Of a DNA stretch of 64,000 bases, positions 24,444 through 35,717 are shown in pieces. The position numbers and the translations under genes were made by a program. The notes beneath the pieces were generated by a model. That model worked only from the letters and a program-made list of their open reading frames with translations, was not told the DNA's origin and searched no databases. The DNA comes from Sabellastarte sp. h YS-2021 (lineage: Eukaryota; Annelida; Polychaeta; Sabellida; Sabellidae), in the NCBI GenBank assembly GCA_964017235.1, contig OZ024930.1, positions 27,904,614 through 27,968,613 on the forward strand, given 5' to 3'. Numbering within the stretch: the stretch's first letter is position 1; every line of letters begins with the position of its first letter.

Positions 24444-24683
24444 TTAATAGCTACAAAAAGAATTCTTGCCTTTCCTGAGATCTTTTGTCTTATCAAGATA
24501 ACCTCTCAAGGCTCTCACTGGACAAAGAAACCTATCTTGCACCAAAGCATGATCTAAAGAAGATTCCAAAGCAGGAATGACTACAGGTTGAAAACCAAAG
24601 GAGCCTAAGAAGCCAAATGATTCACCTGCATCACCTGAAGAATCAAGGTCACAGGACCAAACAAACTGTCCAGTCCATCCCAA
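24444..24683 (-). pseudogene. second, displaced recombinase segment (family 2)
   Basis: The minus strand reads VVIPALESSLDHALVQDRF and CPVRALRGYLDKTKDLRK, matching VTIPALTTIVDRQFKEDRT and CPVRALRFYLDRTKDLRG of copy D. It lies upstream of the IAPGWP-like block (about 24300-24430) and of the other recombinase remnant at 23350-23800. So it is a duplicated or rearranged piece, out of order. Confidence 0.65.
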
Positions 24684-24932
24684 GAAAAGTTGAAAAAGAC
24701 AAGCTTGTGGTTCAAACTAGTTGCAAAACAAATCCATCATTGGTGATTGTAATCAAAGACAGATTTGATTGAACACCTGAATCAGAATAGAAGATTCAAA
24801 AGTCATCCAAAAACACATTCAATTTGAATCATCTTGACTCTCATGAACAAAGAATTTGTCGGAATATTTGTATACCCTGGGAAGTGATATGCCTGAATCT
24901 GAACCCATGGCATTCGTCGAAGGAATGATTCT

Positions 24933-25690
24933 TCAGATAAGGAAACACATTCCTGAAAGTGGGTACCTCCCTACCCGTTCAGATAGGAAACCACTGAAGA
25001 ACTGTCTGTGGAAATCAACAGATTCAGAATCCGAATCAGACCTCCAAATGATTCTAAAGGTAGTAGCCCTGTTAATGTGGAGTCTTGACCCCTCATGATA
25101 CAACAGACCACTGGCTGTTTGATGCCATAATTGTGCATCCCAACCCTTAAAGAAAGCATCTAATAACAGAAGGAGATTGTGCTCCTTCTGATGAAGTAAT
25201 GGGAGCTCCTGCAAATTTGAAAAGTCGTTCCACCACTGAAGATGATCCCTGAGAACCTGAGAACAGAAAAACTGGTACATTATCTGTGTATTATGTGTGG
25301 TATCTGTGGTACATTAGCAGATAGCCTTGGGGTTACCTGATAAACAAATGACCCAATGGCACTGTTTTCTCCTATGAAGCCATACCGCCACCAAAGAAAT
25401 GGCTTCCTTAGAAACCATTAGCCGGAGAAGATGCTTTGCTATGAGTAAAGATGTACCCTAAGGTGGAATCTGCAATCCAAACTAAAAATCCTGGTGCTTT
25501 AGACAAGATTTTTTTTTTTTTTTTCTATGTATATAAGCTGGTGACACCCAATGCCTTCTACTGCAGCCATCAGATTCACTATCCGTTGATACAATAGTAA
25601 AGTCAAAAATAAACCATTTCCAAGAGCAAAGCAATGAAATGGTCTATATACTGGTCAAGCAAGATGCGTTCTTATAGATCCCACAGTCTC
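24933..25690 (-). pseudogene. RT palm and RNase H remnant (family 2)
   Basis: RNase H: LLLLDAFFKGWDAQLWHQT, then LLYHEGSRLHIN, aligning with LFTDASNEGWGA and KRLHIN of family 1. Further upstream (25530-25650, minus) FALGNGLFLTL and IGCHQLIYIEK align with PFGLATAPQVFTM and IHQYLDDW, so the catalytic DD is gone. No gag was recognised between here and 27590. Confidence 0.6.
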
Positions 25691-27815
25691 ACCATGGACT
25701 AACATAGCAAACAGGCAGTGAACCGGTGTGAACTGTCATCAACAGGGAAGTGAAGATAAAAATTTGTGTGAATCCGGCTACGAAAGAATGCAACTGTAAG
25801 GAAACGAGTTGACACACCCATTCACTTACTAGTAACAATTGCGAAAAACCCAACTATGAGAAATTAAGGTACATGTAAAGGTTTATTACCTGACCTCAAC
25901 TATTGGTGGTAGCCATCTCTTCCCAGCTTATGACAACCGATAAACTGTAAAATTGCAGCGATATCACCATCTTACCGGTGTTATCGCCCTTTTGTCGATC
26001 ATTTCATAAACAGCTTCTATCAAACTGTTGTCTCTCGCCTTTTTTTTTTTTTTTTTTTTTTAAACTGCAAAACCTATGTCCACAACTACTTTCTGCATAT
26101 GGATCAGAACTACTTCCTGCTACTGTCGCTTCCGTGAAAAAATTTGATGAACATAGTCCTGTTACTGTCTGAACAAGTAAGGAATTGTATATCTGCGAAA
26201 ACTGGACATACATTCCTCCTAAACGATTACTCCATTAAAACATTATATTACTTCTAATTCCCCCATGTCTATCTGAGGAACAGAGAAAGTGGAAGAATTG
26301 TCATAAAAGGGACAAAAGAATATGTTGTAGGGCCTTTTATGATGTTTCCAGTCATATGTCAGATTTGGCCCTTCCTAAACATAAGAATCCCAATACACAT
26401 GAGATTACAAAATGAAGTTTTTCGGGCATCTGACATGTGTCCACCAAGAAACAACTTCATTAACAGTGAAAATGCACTCCTTATCCCACTAAAAATATTT
26501 TAAGAGACAAGTTAGAGCAATGAAATGAAGAACTGGGTAAGCACTTCCCAACAGAAAAATCCAGGATCTTTGAGGACTGTAATTGCAAATACTCTGGTGA
26601 CAAACCAAGAAATTGCTGATACCCTATGATATGCAGTAATCTCAAGATCCTTGATGAAGTCCTGGAAGAGGTCCCGCCAGACAACTTCCAAAAATTCTTA
26701 TCCAAGATTTGACATGTTCTCTAGCTGCTGAACTGCTGAATAAAATTTGACAATGGGTACTAGATAATGTGTACCGGTGCCAGTTCCCAGCAGAAACTAG
26801 TAAAAATCCACAGAATGAAAGCCAAGTGGTGAGATAAATCACAAACTCCGGTCGTCTGTCAACCCGATTCCAGACATATGAGGAGGTATGGAAACTCGAT
26901 TGTCTTCGGATGACGTCATGCGGGTATTTTCCTCCGTGAAAAGTTCCGACTGAACCTCACCGGAGGAATTAAACGGTGTAGAAGCTCAACTCTGCATCCG
27001 GAACTCGTCCACTCCGTAGCATCCAAGAAAAAGTATGATGTCTGCCCCCATAGGGAAATCCATCCGGTGACCCACTCGGCAGAGAATGACGTGGTGAGAT
27101 CTTGCTGCCAAACACCTGGCTATAAGAACCCGACCTGTGATAAGCTTATTTGCGACAATCGAATTGCCTCCATGGCTTCCTTTGTCGCCTAGCAACATGT
27201 AAACTGTCCCTGCCTGAGCTAGTATGACTGCCGACAGTTTCAGAGTTAAAAATGAAGTAAATCTTCAATCCAGTGGAAAAACCATAAAAAAATAAAAGAA
27301 ACTCGTCCCAATCTGAAGTAAGACGAGATCTTTGAAGAAAAACATGCATTGTGAGCAGAAGAATGTCTCCATCCAAACGACGAACATCCCTGCCGCCATG
27401 TTGCAAATGGTGGTCATCAATCCGCGAAAAAATGTCCACAAAAGCACTTTTCCTCTGTGCTTTTCCTCTTAATTTTTTTGTCCTGAGAAGACATAGTCAA
27501 TACAGATGTCTTACAACAGAACTGAAATCCACAAGAAGTCCAAAAATAAATAAAAATCCGAAATGAAAATAAACATCCACACTCTAGGATGGCCAACAAA
27601 AATAATGAAGGTTGTTTACTAGCGTGGTCACATGACCACTAGGGGGACATGCTAGTTCACACTCACTCACTGGCCTCTTAAGGTATCTTAAAACGTTTCT
27701 CAACGTTGGCCAGTGAGTTGGATGGCACCAACATATAGCAATGGTCAGGAAATGGTAAGTGTATTTTTCGCAATAAAACAATTGATTACTGCTTTGGGAG
27801 GAACTGCCCCCACAG

Positions 27816-28100
27816 TAGTACTGCAACGATAGTTTGGTATATTCGGTCATTTTCGGTGGAACAGATATCCGCAAACCGCTTGGTGGCAAATGAAAGTTCG
27901 CGAATCTTGTTTGCGCTTATGTTTGAATCAAAATATCTATAAAATATGTGAAACTTATACAAAAGCTGCATTTAAAGCATCAAATGATCACTGCACAGGC
28001 AAGTTAAATTATGTCAAATTGATTCGTGAATCGATTTGGTTTGCACTGATTGATTCGCGGATCGATTCGGTTCGTAATATTTTGATTCGTTGCACCCCTA
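27816..28100. mobile_element. hAT-like MITE in copy B gag
   Basis: The right end cgttgcacccc (28088-28098) and left end ctgcaacgatag (27821) are imperfect inverted repeats of the gggtgcaacga type common in hAT elements. The interior is non-coding, with repeated attcgcggatcgattcgg-like motifs. Copy B gag homology stops at the left end and resumes at 28100, with about 350 bp of gag missing, so no target duplication can be verified. Confidence 0.5.
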
Positions 28101-29602
28101 TCTCAAAATATTCACAGGCGTGTTCATAGCCAGGTAGCCTTAATACTGTGCTGACACTTCTCCATAACAGTGTTACAAGCAGAAGCAGTCTTTGTGAAAG
28201 TAGCTGTGAAATTGATGGCAGATAGATTTTGCCTAGCTTGGTGTTCCCAGAGGGTTTAGGAGAGATACAGATCTTGGCAAAATCTGTATTAAGCCCCTGA
28301 AGTTAGTCTTCAAAACAAGGTTGTCCCACCTGGTTCTATTTTGCTGTTGAAGAAGGGGGTTTGATACATTTACCCTCAGGTAAATTAGAAGACAAGAAAG
28401 CCTGTTCAAATTTCTCTTTGAGAATGGGATTTAAAGGGAGCATAGCTGAAGGGCCTCTTGGCCTTAGTTCCTGTTGGACTTTCTTGTTGTCCAGGCCTAG
28501 CACAGTGGTAGAGGACCTAGGCAAAGTTTCCCTGGGGTAGGGGAGATCAAGTATGTTTCCACTTCCTCTGCATATTGAGAAGGGAGATCAAACATATCTA
28601 CCTCACTATAAAAAACTGGGTCTGTGCTATCCTTTTGTTGGTCGTGCTCAGGAGCCTGTTGAGGCTTAGCAGACTTTTTAATGTGGACAGAGGACTGATT
28701 TTCCTCTGAAGAAGATGACTGAGAACAATACTTTGCCTGAACCTTGTGTTTTGTCTTGTCCGAGTGCTCTTAGCTTTGGCAGAACACACCCTTTTAGGTT
28801 GTTCCGAGTGCTCGGATTGAGGATCCGAGTGGTCGGATTGAAGATCCGAGTGCTTGGAGCCATGGTCGGACTGGACACTTGGTGGAAGGGAAGGACCAGA
28901 TAAGTCTGTGTCCATAGGTTGAGCATCCGAGTGCTCAGATGCCCGAGTGGTCGGGTCTGAAGTCTGAGTGGTCGGGTCTGATGTTTACTTGGTCCAGCTT
29001 TTGACAGAGAAGCAGAGGTCTTATCTACCTCCGTCTCGGAGGCTTTTTTCATAGATTGCATTTCATCTTTGAGAGATTTCTTAGCCTCCAGCGTGGACGC
29101 TTGAAAGACCCGCATTTGCTGTTGAAGTTGGATGTTAAATTGATTACCCAGGGATTATTCTAGTCTACTTTCTATTTTATTCTGCAAATCAGTACCTGGG
29201 GTTGGTGGTACAGTTTGAGGAGTCCTTAATGACAAAGACTCGAAACGTACAGGTTGGGGGTGTGGAGGAGAATAAAATAAATTATCAGCAGCACCCTCAA
29301 GGTCTGCTTGAGAGCCAGAAAATGCCTCCACCTTATCCCCCAATAAGTCCAGATCATCTTGTTTAGAAGTATTGCAGGGATCCAATACTTTTTTGTTTTC
29401 TTATATGTCTGTGCTTAATTTTAATTTGTTGTTCTTCAGTATAATTTGCACAAATATTGCATGGCGTTTCATTTGTAACACAAGGGTTATCCCCTTTGTC
29501 AGCTTCTCTGCACATAGGACAGTAATTATGAGTGTCGAATAAGAAACAAAAATGCCTGCATTTTAATGATCTGGGCTTTGCACTCGTGTGGTGGGAAGAC
29601 AT
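28100..29602 (-). pseudogene. DIRS gag pseudogene (copy B)
   Basis: The ATG is at 29602-29600. The N-terminal Cys-rich block is well kept: KCRHFCFLFDTHNYCPMC, then CVTNETPCNIC, which looks zinc-binding. The middle (LDLLGDKVEAFSGSQADLEG, RVFQASTLEAKKSL) and distal (LRPRGPSAMLPL, LSSNLPEGKCIKPP) blocks occur in shifting frames. It shares the copy D and C architecture but is interrupted by indels. Confidence 0.8.
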
Positions 29603-29981
29603 TTTTACAGCAATAAAATCCGAGTCGAAACACGGAAAACTCACAAATGAGAAATATTCAAAGAACACTTATCCTGAACTTTTCAACTTTGTCAGAATGG
29701 ACTATGATATAAAACAAAATAAATGGCTGAATAGTAACATCCAACAATACTTATGTGCTGAGAAAACAGTGAAATAAAGTAAGCTTATTTTAAACGCTTG
29801 CTAGTCACGCGGCCAATGAGAGAAGAAGGGTTAGACACGAGATTACATTGTTTTGGTACACTCTCAGCACAGGGATCCGGTTGATACTAAACGTCTATTT
29901 TTCATGGACGCTGACCGGATGCCTGCGGCCTCCCGAGAAAGCACTCAGTTCCACATGGTAAGCTATTGTAGCGCAATAAAA

Positions 29982-30079
29982 GAAACAGGAAACAGGATGT
30001 GAAGGCTACATGCCCTTGCTCTACAATCAGCCTTCATCCAGGTATTAAATTCTATTTTTATGCGAAAGATACTTAGTTA
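29982..30079. other. flank between DIRS copy B and an L2 LINE
   Basis: Short non-coding spacer starting just after the caataaaa terminus. Nothing recognised. Confidence 0.4.
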
Positions 30080-31075
30080 TACATCCATCTCTCCCATATG
30101 AATGCCTCTGCTGCTCTTGCCAAGCTAAATGCCTGCCTTCAGGATGTAGAACAATGGATGGCTCTCAGTAAATTGAAGCTCAACCCTGAAAAAAACTGAG
30201 TTTATTGTTTTTGGTTCTAAGGCTCAACGTGAGAAAATTTCCTCTCACTTTCCTGTCAGTATTCTTTGATGTCTTCCTCATCCAGTTGACTTTGTCAAAA
30301 ACCTAGGTGTGTGGTTTGACGCAGAATTTTCCTTCTCTAAACATGTCAAGAAGACTTGCAAAGCATGCTTTCTTCAGATGCCTGACCTTTGTAGAATAAT
30401 GCAGTATCTTACTCCTGAAGTGGCAGTCCTTGCTGCAAATGCCTTGATTAGTAGTCATTTGGACTAATTCTCTGTTTCGAAGTTTGTCATGTCTCAATCA
30501 GTACAAATTGCAGATTATTCAGAATACCCTTTGCTCGTAATGTCACAAATCATAGAAAGTATGCTCATGTTACACCCATCCTAAAGCAATTCCACTGGGG
30601 TTGCCTGTTAAGTACCATAATGTATGTTCAACACTGCAACACTGATTTACAAATATTTAGAGTGGTTCTCCTTCCTATTTTGAACCGTTCTTTTCTCTCA
30701 ACAGTTGTTCTTATAGTACCAGGTGTAGTCACCCTAATCATCAATACCTTACAGTTCCTCCATTCCACTCATCAGTCTTTAAGTCAGTCAAACATTTTGG
30801 CCATAGTTTTGCCTTTGATGCTCCTGGAATTTGGAATGAACTCCCTTATGATGTATGCTGTGCAACATCAGTTGCCTCCTTCAGAAAGAGCTCAACACCT
30901 ACCTGTTTGCTATAACCTATGTGCCATAGCATTAACCCTGTGTCTCCTTAGCTATGACCTGGCTATGTCATTGGATTAACATTTATTGCCTTGTTTTATG
31001 TTCAGATGCGCCTTAGAGTCTGTCATTGATGGAGATTAAGCACTATAAAAATCAACATTAGATTAGATTCCTAAA
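30080..31075 (+). mobile_element. L2-like LINE 3' fragment
   Basis: The plus-strand reading across several frames gives LAKLNACLQDVEQWMALSK, LKLNPEK, NLGVWFDAEFSFSKHVKKTC, then a mutated LDYCNS region (LD-stop-FS), PILKQFHWGCLLSTI and FGHSFAFDAPGIWNELP. This is the conserved C-terminal half of L2-clade reverse transcriptases. Stops and frameshifts show it is old. The tail is an ATTAGATT microrepeat at 31060-31072. Confidence 0.8.
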
Positions 31076-32348
31076 GGGTGAGCTCGCTAGAGCTAGCACT
31101 TAAAAACATATAATTAATCTCACAAAAGATGCATCCCTGTTCAAGCTGTTTCAAAGTTAAATTAAAGAGAGGCTCTCAATGTGACCCTCCTTTGTCATCT
31201 CATTTCTCCACCTGTAACTGATTTCCACTTAATGGCCCCACTCCACCCCTTCCGTGTCTTTCTTACATAGCTTCAGTATTGTCACCTTTTCAGTGCATTA
31301 AGTACAAAATATTGGTGAAAAATATCTTGAGACTTGATATGGATCCAAATCAGAATCATCTTGAGGGAGGACATACAACAGATATACACCATCTTGTGTG
31401 AAAATATGACCTATATTCGATGTAGTTTTCAAAATTCCCATACATAGTGTATTTGTAATAAATTTTACCTACAAATTACACCTTCATGGTACACCAATCA
31501 GCTCTCCTGGGATTATCATTCATGGAAAGTGTGATAAGACTGGTGCCACATAAGTTAAAACCCACTTAGACACACTGTAGTGAACACACCAACAGACAGC
31601 TTGGTGAGACAGCAAGTTTTCATGATGCAAAACAGTAAGATCGTTACAATAAAAATATGAACACTGCAGAAGTAGAAACCAATAAACAGAGAGCTATGAA
31701 TAACATGCTGACAGGAGTTTATTGCAATTTAAAATATGACAGGAGTTTATTGCAATTTAATGTCTTTTGTCAATAACACTTGATGACAGTTACGGGAAAA
31801 AAGACAAATTTTGTCATAAAACTACATGATATCTGAGGCAGTATGGATTATTTGTAAAACAGATGGCTTGTTGATGAAAACATCTTTACAAAAAGAAGTA
31901 ACTAAATTAAGCCAGTTTTGGGCTGAGACGATATGTACACTATGTTTGAGTTTTTAAGTACAGTGGCATAAATTTTTACATGGATCTTATGCTATATACA
32001 AATATCTCTCGGCTAACAGGTTCCTACGATGTAAGATGCAGTTCTCTTATTAAAAAACATACTGACACCAGGGTTTGTCACATGAAAATGTTACAAGAAC
32101 ATGTGATTCACACTGAGTAAACATATAAAAACATCTATAACAAAAATCTTTTCTTCTTGACTCCAAAATGTAAGCTGCAGCTGCCATTTATTCAAGTTAC
32201 AATATCTACCTCTTACAACTTTGTTACTAACAAAAAGCCAGAGTCAAAAGAATTAACTGGCTTTTCACAATACTTGACAGTCTTTATCAAATGTCCATCC
32301 ATATGAGTTGCTTATTTCTTATGAATACTTTTGCAAAATTTCTGACCA

Positions 32349-32380
<32 letters not shown>

Positions 32381-32530
32381 AAAAAACAAAAAAAAAACAA
32401 AAAAAAAAACACAACAAAAAACATGGATGTCTTTGTTACCTATAGCTTTAGCACTTTCGTAGGCTACTTAACATTAACATTATTTTTTTTAATGGTTTAC
32501 ACGCAGGTATTGATTTTGAATTCCTTATTT
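31076..32530. other. non-coding region downstream of the host gene
   Basis: No gene seen. A 26-bp direct duplication (tgacaggagtttattgcaat twice) lies at 31709-31760. A C-run then an A-rich tract sits at 32347-32420. Confidence 0.5.
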
Positions 32531-33395
32531 TCATGAATTGCCAGTCTACATCGAATTTTCATGAATTGCCAGTTTATCTGCCACTGTGGCCTAGCAGGTA
32601 ACACACTTGTCTAGGAACTCAGAAGACGTGGGTTCAATCCCAGGTACAGGCAGATACATAGTGGCTCGGATGACCACTTAAAATGGCGGTCCTCTCATTG
32701 GGTCCTATCCCCAGTGGCAGGTTAAAGAACCTCAAGGACGTTGATAAATGGTCATCCTTGAGCCTCTATCTTCAAGTTAGGGGAATGTCAGTTACTTGTA
32801 AATTGGGGCTGTACCTGTACAGTCAGATTGGTTAAATAGCGCTTTGAGTCCTGTAGTATATGGAGATATTGCGCTGAGTATAAATACATACATACATACA
32901 TAAATTGGCCTCCTTCAAGAATTACCTATTTTTATGAACTGCCTTTCCATATGAACTGCCAATCTTCACAAAATGCCTTTTGGGATGAATTACCTTGTGT
33001 ATCTTCAAAAACTGCCTATATGATTGTTGTACCTATTTCCAGTCTATTAACAAAATTGTGCAGTCTTTTTTCACTGCAACATTTGAAACCTTTTAGCGCA
33101 CTTTTCTTGTTCCACAAAAATGTGTGTATACCCCAAAACAATTCTATTTTAAGAATATATAACTTCTGTTAATATATTGGCACAAAATCATGCATAAGTC
33201 TGATTTTAAAACCATTTAGACCAGAAAGTGGAATGGACCGGATTCTGGTTCACGGAGTATACAAATGAATTATCTATCTTCATGAATTGCATATCTTGAT
33301 AAATGGCCTATACACATGCCTATACATAATTGCCTGTTTTCAAGAACTGCCTATTCAGACAAATTGCCTATCTTCTTGAACTACCTATTCAAAGT
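32530..33395. repeat. degenerate short tandem repeat (about 20 bp) with SINE insertion
   Basis: Variants of a cttcatgaattgccta phrase recur at 32531, 32555, 32910-33015 and 33270-33390, spaced about 18-22 bases and drifting in sequence. The array is split by the SINE at 32575-32905 and by unrelated sequence at 33020-33260. Confidence 0.6.
32575..32905 (+). mobile_element. tRNA-derived SINE
   Basis: A-box tggcctagcagg at 32586-32597 and B-box ggttcaatccc at 32631-32641 have tRNA-like spacing. A non-tRNA body follows, with an agcgctttgagt-containing 3' part typical of LINE-mobilised SINEs, and a (ACAT)n tail at 32885-32902. Length about 330 bp. Confidence 0.85.
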
Positions 33396-33515
33396 TGGGG
33401 TTTTATGTCCCGTTCGACATGCCAGGGTCATATTGGGACAGGTCCTCAGCATTTTCACTTGTGGGAGTCAAACCCACACCGAGGTGACAGGCCTCTCACA
33501 CCAGACTTGTTTAGG
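33395..33515 (-). mobile_element. SINE fragment abutting the acyl-CoA synthetase stop codon
   Basis: On the minus strand a B-box-like ggtttgactccc (33474-33463) follows a weak A-box region. The body then reads acaagtgaaaatgctgagg and cgggacataaaacccc. The head lies directly after the TGA of the host gene, so the 3' UTR would start in SINE sequence. Confidence 0.5.
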
Positions 33516-33652
33516 TCACAGCTTGGAGATGACACTTTTCATCATTATTCTTTCTTTTATCTCTCGTCGGAGAATTTTCCCACTGGCAGACTTTGGAATT
33601 TGCTCCACAAAAGCAATCCCTCCTTGTAGTTGTTTGAAAGACGCAACTTGTT
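33516..33652 (-). CDS. acyl-CoA synthetase, last coding exon (PTS1)
   Basis: Terminal exon of a peroxisomal acyl-CoA synthetase that ligates a carboxylate to CoA through an adenylate. A tgttttag acceptor precedes it and it completes a codon split with the exon at 34109-34274. It reads VASFKQLQGGIAFVEQIPKS then ASGKILRREIK, the A10 motif with the Lys that is catalytic for adenylation. The protein ends in ISKL before TGA (33518-33516). SKL is the canonical peroxisomal targeting signal type 1. The family also includes 4-coumarate-CoA ligases and beetle luciferases, so the substrate cannot be told from this piece. Confidence 0.93.
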
Positions 33653-34108
33653 CTAAAACAGAGACACCAAATAGAAGTCCCTGAATAGGCACAACAGCAA
33701 TTATAACGGCAAAATGAAGAAAACATATTATCAAACTTGAAAAGTAATTTCAAAATGGTCAGCCCAAAGACCTAAATATACATGTACTTTTTTTAATTTC
33801 ATACCCAGTTTACAGTATGACCCATGATTTAACAAAAAAAAAACAAAAACAAAAAAAAAGAAACTTATTGCGAAAGTAAAGAATATTAATTCAAATGACA
33901 ATTCATCATCAGTAAAGTGGTTATATGGTTCATTTTGTTTTTAAATAATGTGGAATAACCCAATTTCAAGGTAAGTCTGATGTAGACAAGGGATAATACT
34001 CGTCTGATTACTAGCATTTTTTGGCTGCATTTGTAAGACATATAAGGTCGAGACTGAAAAAGTGTAAAATTTACTGGCCATGGATTTTCAGACATTTTTG
34101 GCGCTTAC

Positions 34109-34274
34109 TGTTGACAAATTGCGCCAGCTCCCATTCAGTTAGCTGAGACTCTGGTTGTTTCACCACCCAAGCGGAGGGTACTTCTCCCCAGATACTGTGA
34201 GGTATCCCAGTTACCCCGGCATCTTTTACCTCGCTGTGACTTAACAGAATTGACTCAAGCTCTGCTGGTGCCAC
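34109..34274 (-). CDS. acyl-CoA synthetase, penultimate coding exon
   Basis: Reads VAPAELESILLSHSEVKDAG then VTGIPHSIWGEVPSAWVV and ELAQFVN, the C-terminal lid domain of ANL enzymes. The acceptor cttctccag stands before GTG at 34274, and the donor gtaagc follows 34109. The 166-bp exon starts in phase 0 and ends in phase 1, matching both neighbours. It is separated from the upstream exon by 5,614 bp of repeat-filled intron. Confidence 0.92.
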
Positions 34275-34767
34275 CTGGAGAAGACAACACAAAGAATCAA
34301 TTGGAAAATATAAACCCTGTAAAGTAGTGTTCCCTTTTGGGCAGAATTTAACACATGTATTCAGGCCTCCTAATCAGGTGTGTCCACTGAAATTTACAAT
34401 CATATAATGTATTAATACTGATGTCAACATTCAGACTTGCTGCCTAACACCAAGTTTTATCTGTGTTCCCTGAAATATGGAAATAGCCCAATAGCGCACT
34501 ATGAGAATAGGAATTACTTACAGATTGCCTTGTCAAAGGTTCTTTTGATTATAAACAAGGCTTCCTTGCAATTTTATTTCTTTAAACAGTTTGAAAGAAT
34601 GATATTTCTTATGGCTGTCAGTTCCACAGCCTTGAAGCCACAACAGCAAAGGATCTGTCAACAAATTGAGTCCTGGTTTTCACTTGTTCAAGCAAAAGAC
34701 TGTTTCTTTAAGTGTTAGTTCTAGTGAGGTTCATGCTTATAGAGATCACTTTTTTCCATTTTTTTAA

Positions 34768-34921
34768 TGTCACCAGACTTTCATGATTTGTTGAATGGTG
34801 TGATGAGTACCCATCTCATTACTGAAGTTAAGCAGCAATGGGCTAGGTTAGTACTTGGAGCGGTGACCATCTCAAGTTCTAGGCGAGGTATGGGTTGTAT
34901 CTGGCCCAGAATTTTTTTTTT
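34768..34921 (+). pseudogene. 5S rRNA-like pseudogene or 5S-derived SINE head
   Basis: Bases 34823-34878 keep the internal promoter of 5S genes: ctgaagttaagcagc (A box), gggctaggttag (intermediate element) and gtacttggagcggtgacc (C box). Similarity extends weakly upstream (ttgaatg, ccatctc) and downstream to about 34905, with a T-run at 34912-34921 that could stop Pol III. A ~25-bp imperfect direct repeat (cagactttcat) flanks it at 34775 and 34928. It lies in an intron of the acyl-CoA synthetase gene, in opposite orientation. Confidence 0.75.
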
Positions 34922-35717
34922 GGTCATCAGACTTTCATAAATTGTAATGTACTACTTGAGTCTCTATGGTTTTGAGCAGGTGCATGTAGACCGAAAATCT
35001 TTTCGGCCTTGTTGAGATTTCAGATCAGTGAGGCAATCTGCTTACAGTTTCTTAGACATAGCCTGCATACGATTCTAAAGGTCAGGGACACTTAAGCAAG
35101 GTTAAATTCAAGGTCAAACCATGATGCTGAATACCTACACGCCCAAACCAATGTCCTTCTCAAGTATCAACATCTTACACCTCAGGGTTTCTAAGATACA
35201 GCTCAGACAAGCTTTTTTTAGTGGCCACCTACTCACTCACTTACCCATAAAGACATCATGGGTGAAAACAATACCCGAACAGCCCTTAAAGGTAGCGGGT
35301 AAAAGCTTTTATTTTCAAAGGCATTTAAATGCACATAAAAAGATACTGTACTAACCTGTGTATGGACTACAAAGATAACTAGATGAATGCTTTTGCTAAC
35401 AAAAGCGAAGCGTCCCTGAGAGTTTAAAATGCCTTGTGGTTTTAATAAGCATGCTGTAAAGCTAAGAATGCACAAAGCTGGACCGTACTCTTACATAAAC
35501 CAGCCCCCTTAGTGATATCATGACAGGGAAAATCCTACAAAGGTCTTCTTTAATTAACATAAACAAGCATTGTAGACATAGACAAGCTGGAGAAAGTGTT
35601 GTACATTGGATGTACAACACTGGATGTAACTTTAGTAAATTTTGTGTAAATGCTACAAAGCATTTCAGTAACGAGTATTGATAACTTCATATATAATCAT
35701 GTGTGCAAGTATGTATT

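Larger units (their letters stand above)
22169..27778 (-). mobile_element. DIRS family 2 element nested in copy B gag
   Basis: The left end ttgaaaaattttgttg begins at 22169 and the right end gtatttttcgcaataaaa stops at 27778. The ICR at about 22425-22530 mirrors both. Inverted terminal repeats of about 165 bp (22215-22375 against 27595-27765) are nearly identical, yet internal coding remains are heavily degraded. The flanking copy B gag resumes at 27779 (attgattactgctttggg, compare 48395-48420 in D). 5,610 bp. Confidence 0.9.
12540..29981 (-). mobile_element. DIRS family 1, copy B, spread over 17 kb by nested insertions
   Basis: Segments in order on the minus strand are: gag 29602-28100, RT start 22168-21242, RNase H/methyltransferase-like 15229-14322, recombinase 14727-13166, ICR 12764-12673 and part of the left terminal repeat. 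The right terminus is exact at 29981 (gtagcgcaataaaa), identical to that of copy D. Interruptions: family 3 copy A at 15230-21241, the family 2 element at 22169-27778, and a hAT-like MITE at about 27816-28100. Removing them leaves an element of roughly 5.5 kb; D is about 6.4 kb without its hAT insertion. Confidence 0.85.

Noticed and set aside
23546..24683. Two separate recombinase genes in the family 2 element
   Set aside because: The pieces cover different or overlapping segments of one recombinase and are badly decayed; rearrangement is simpler than two genes.
27816..28100. 8-bp target duplication for the small hAT-like element
   Set aside because: Flanks do not match and about 350 bp of gag is missing, so a duplication cannot be claimed.
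32341..32420. C/A-rich tract read as a proline/lysine-rich peptide
   Set aside because: Pure homopolymer and simple sequence; likely length-variable noise.
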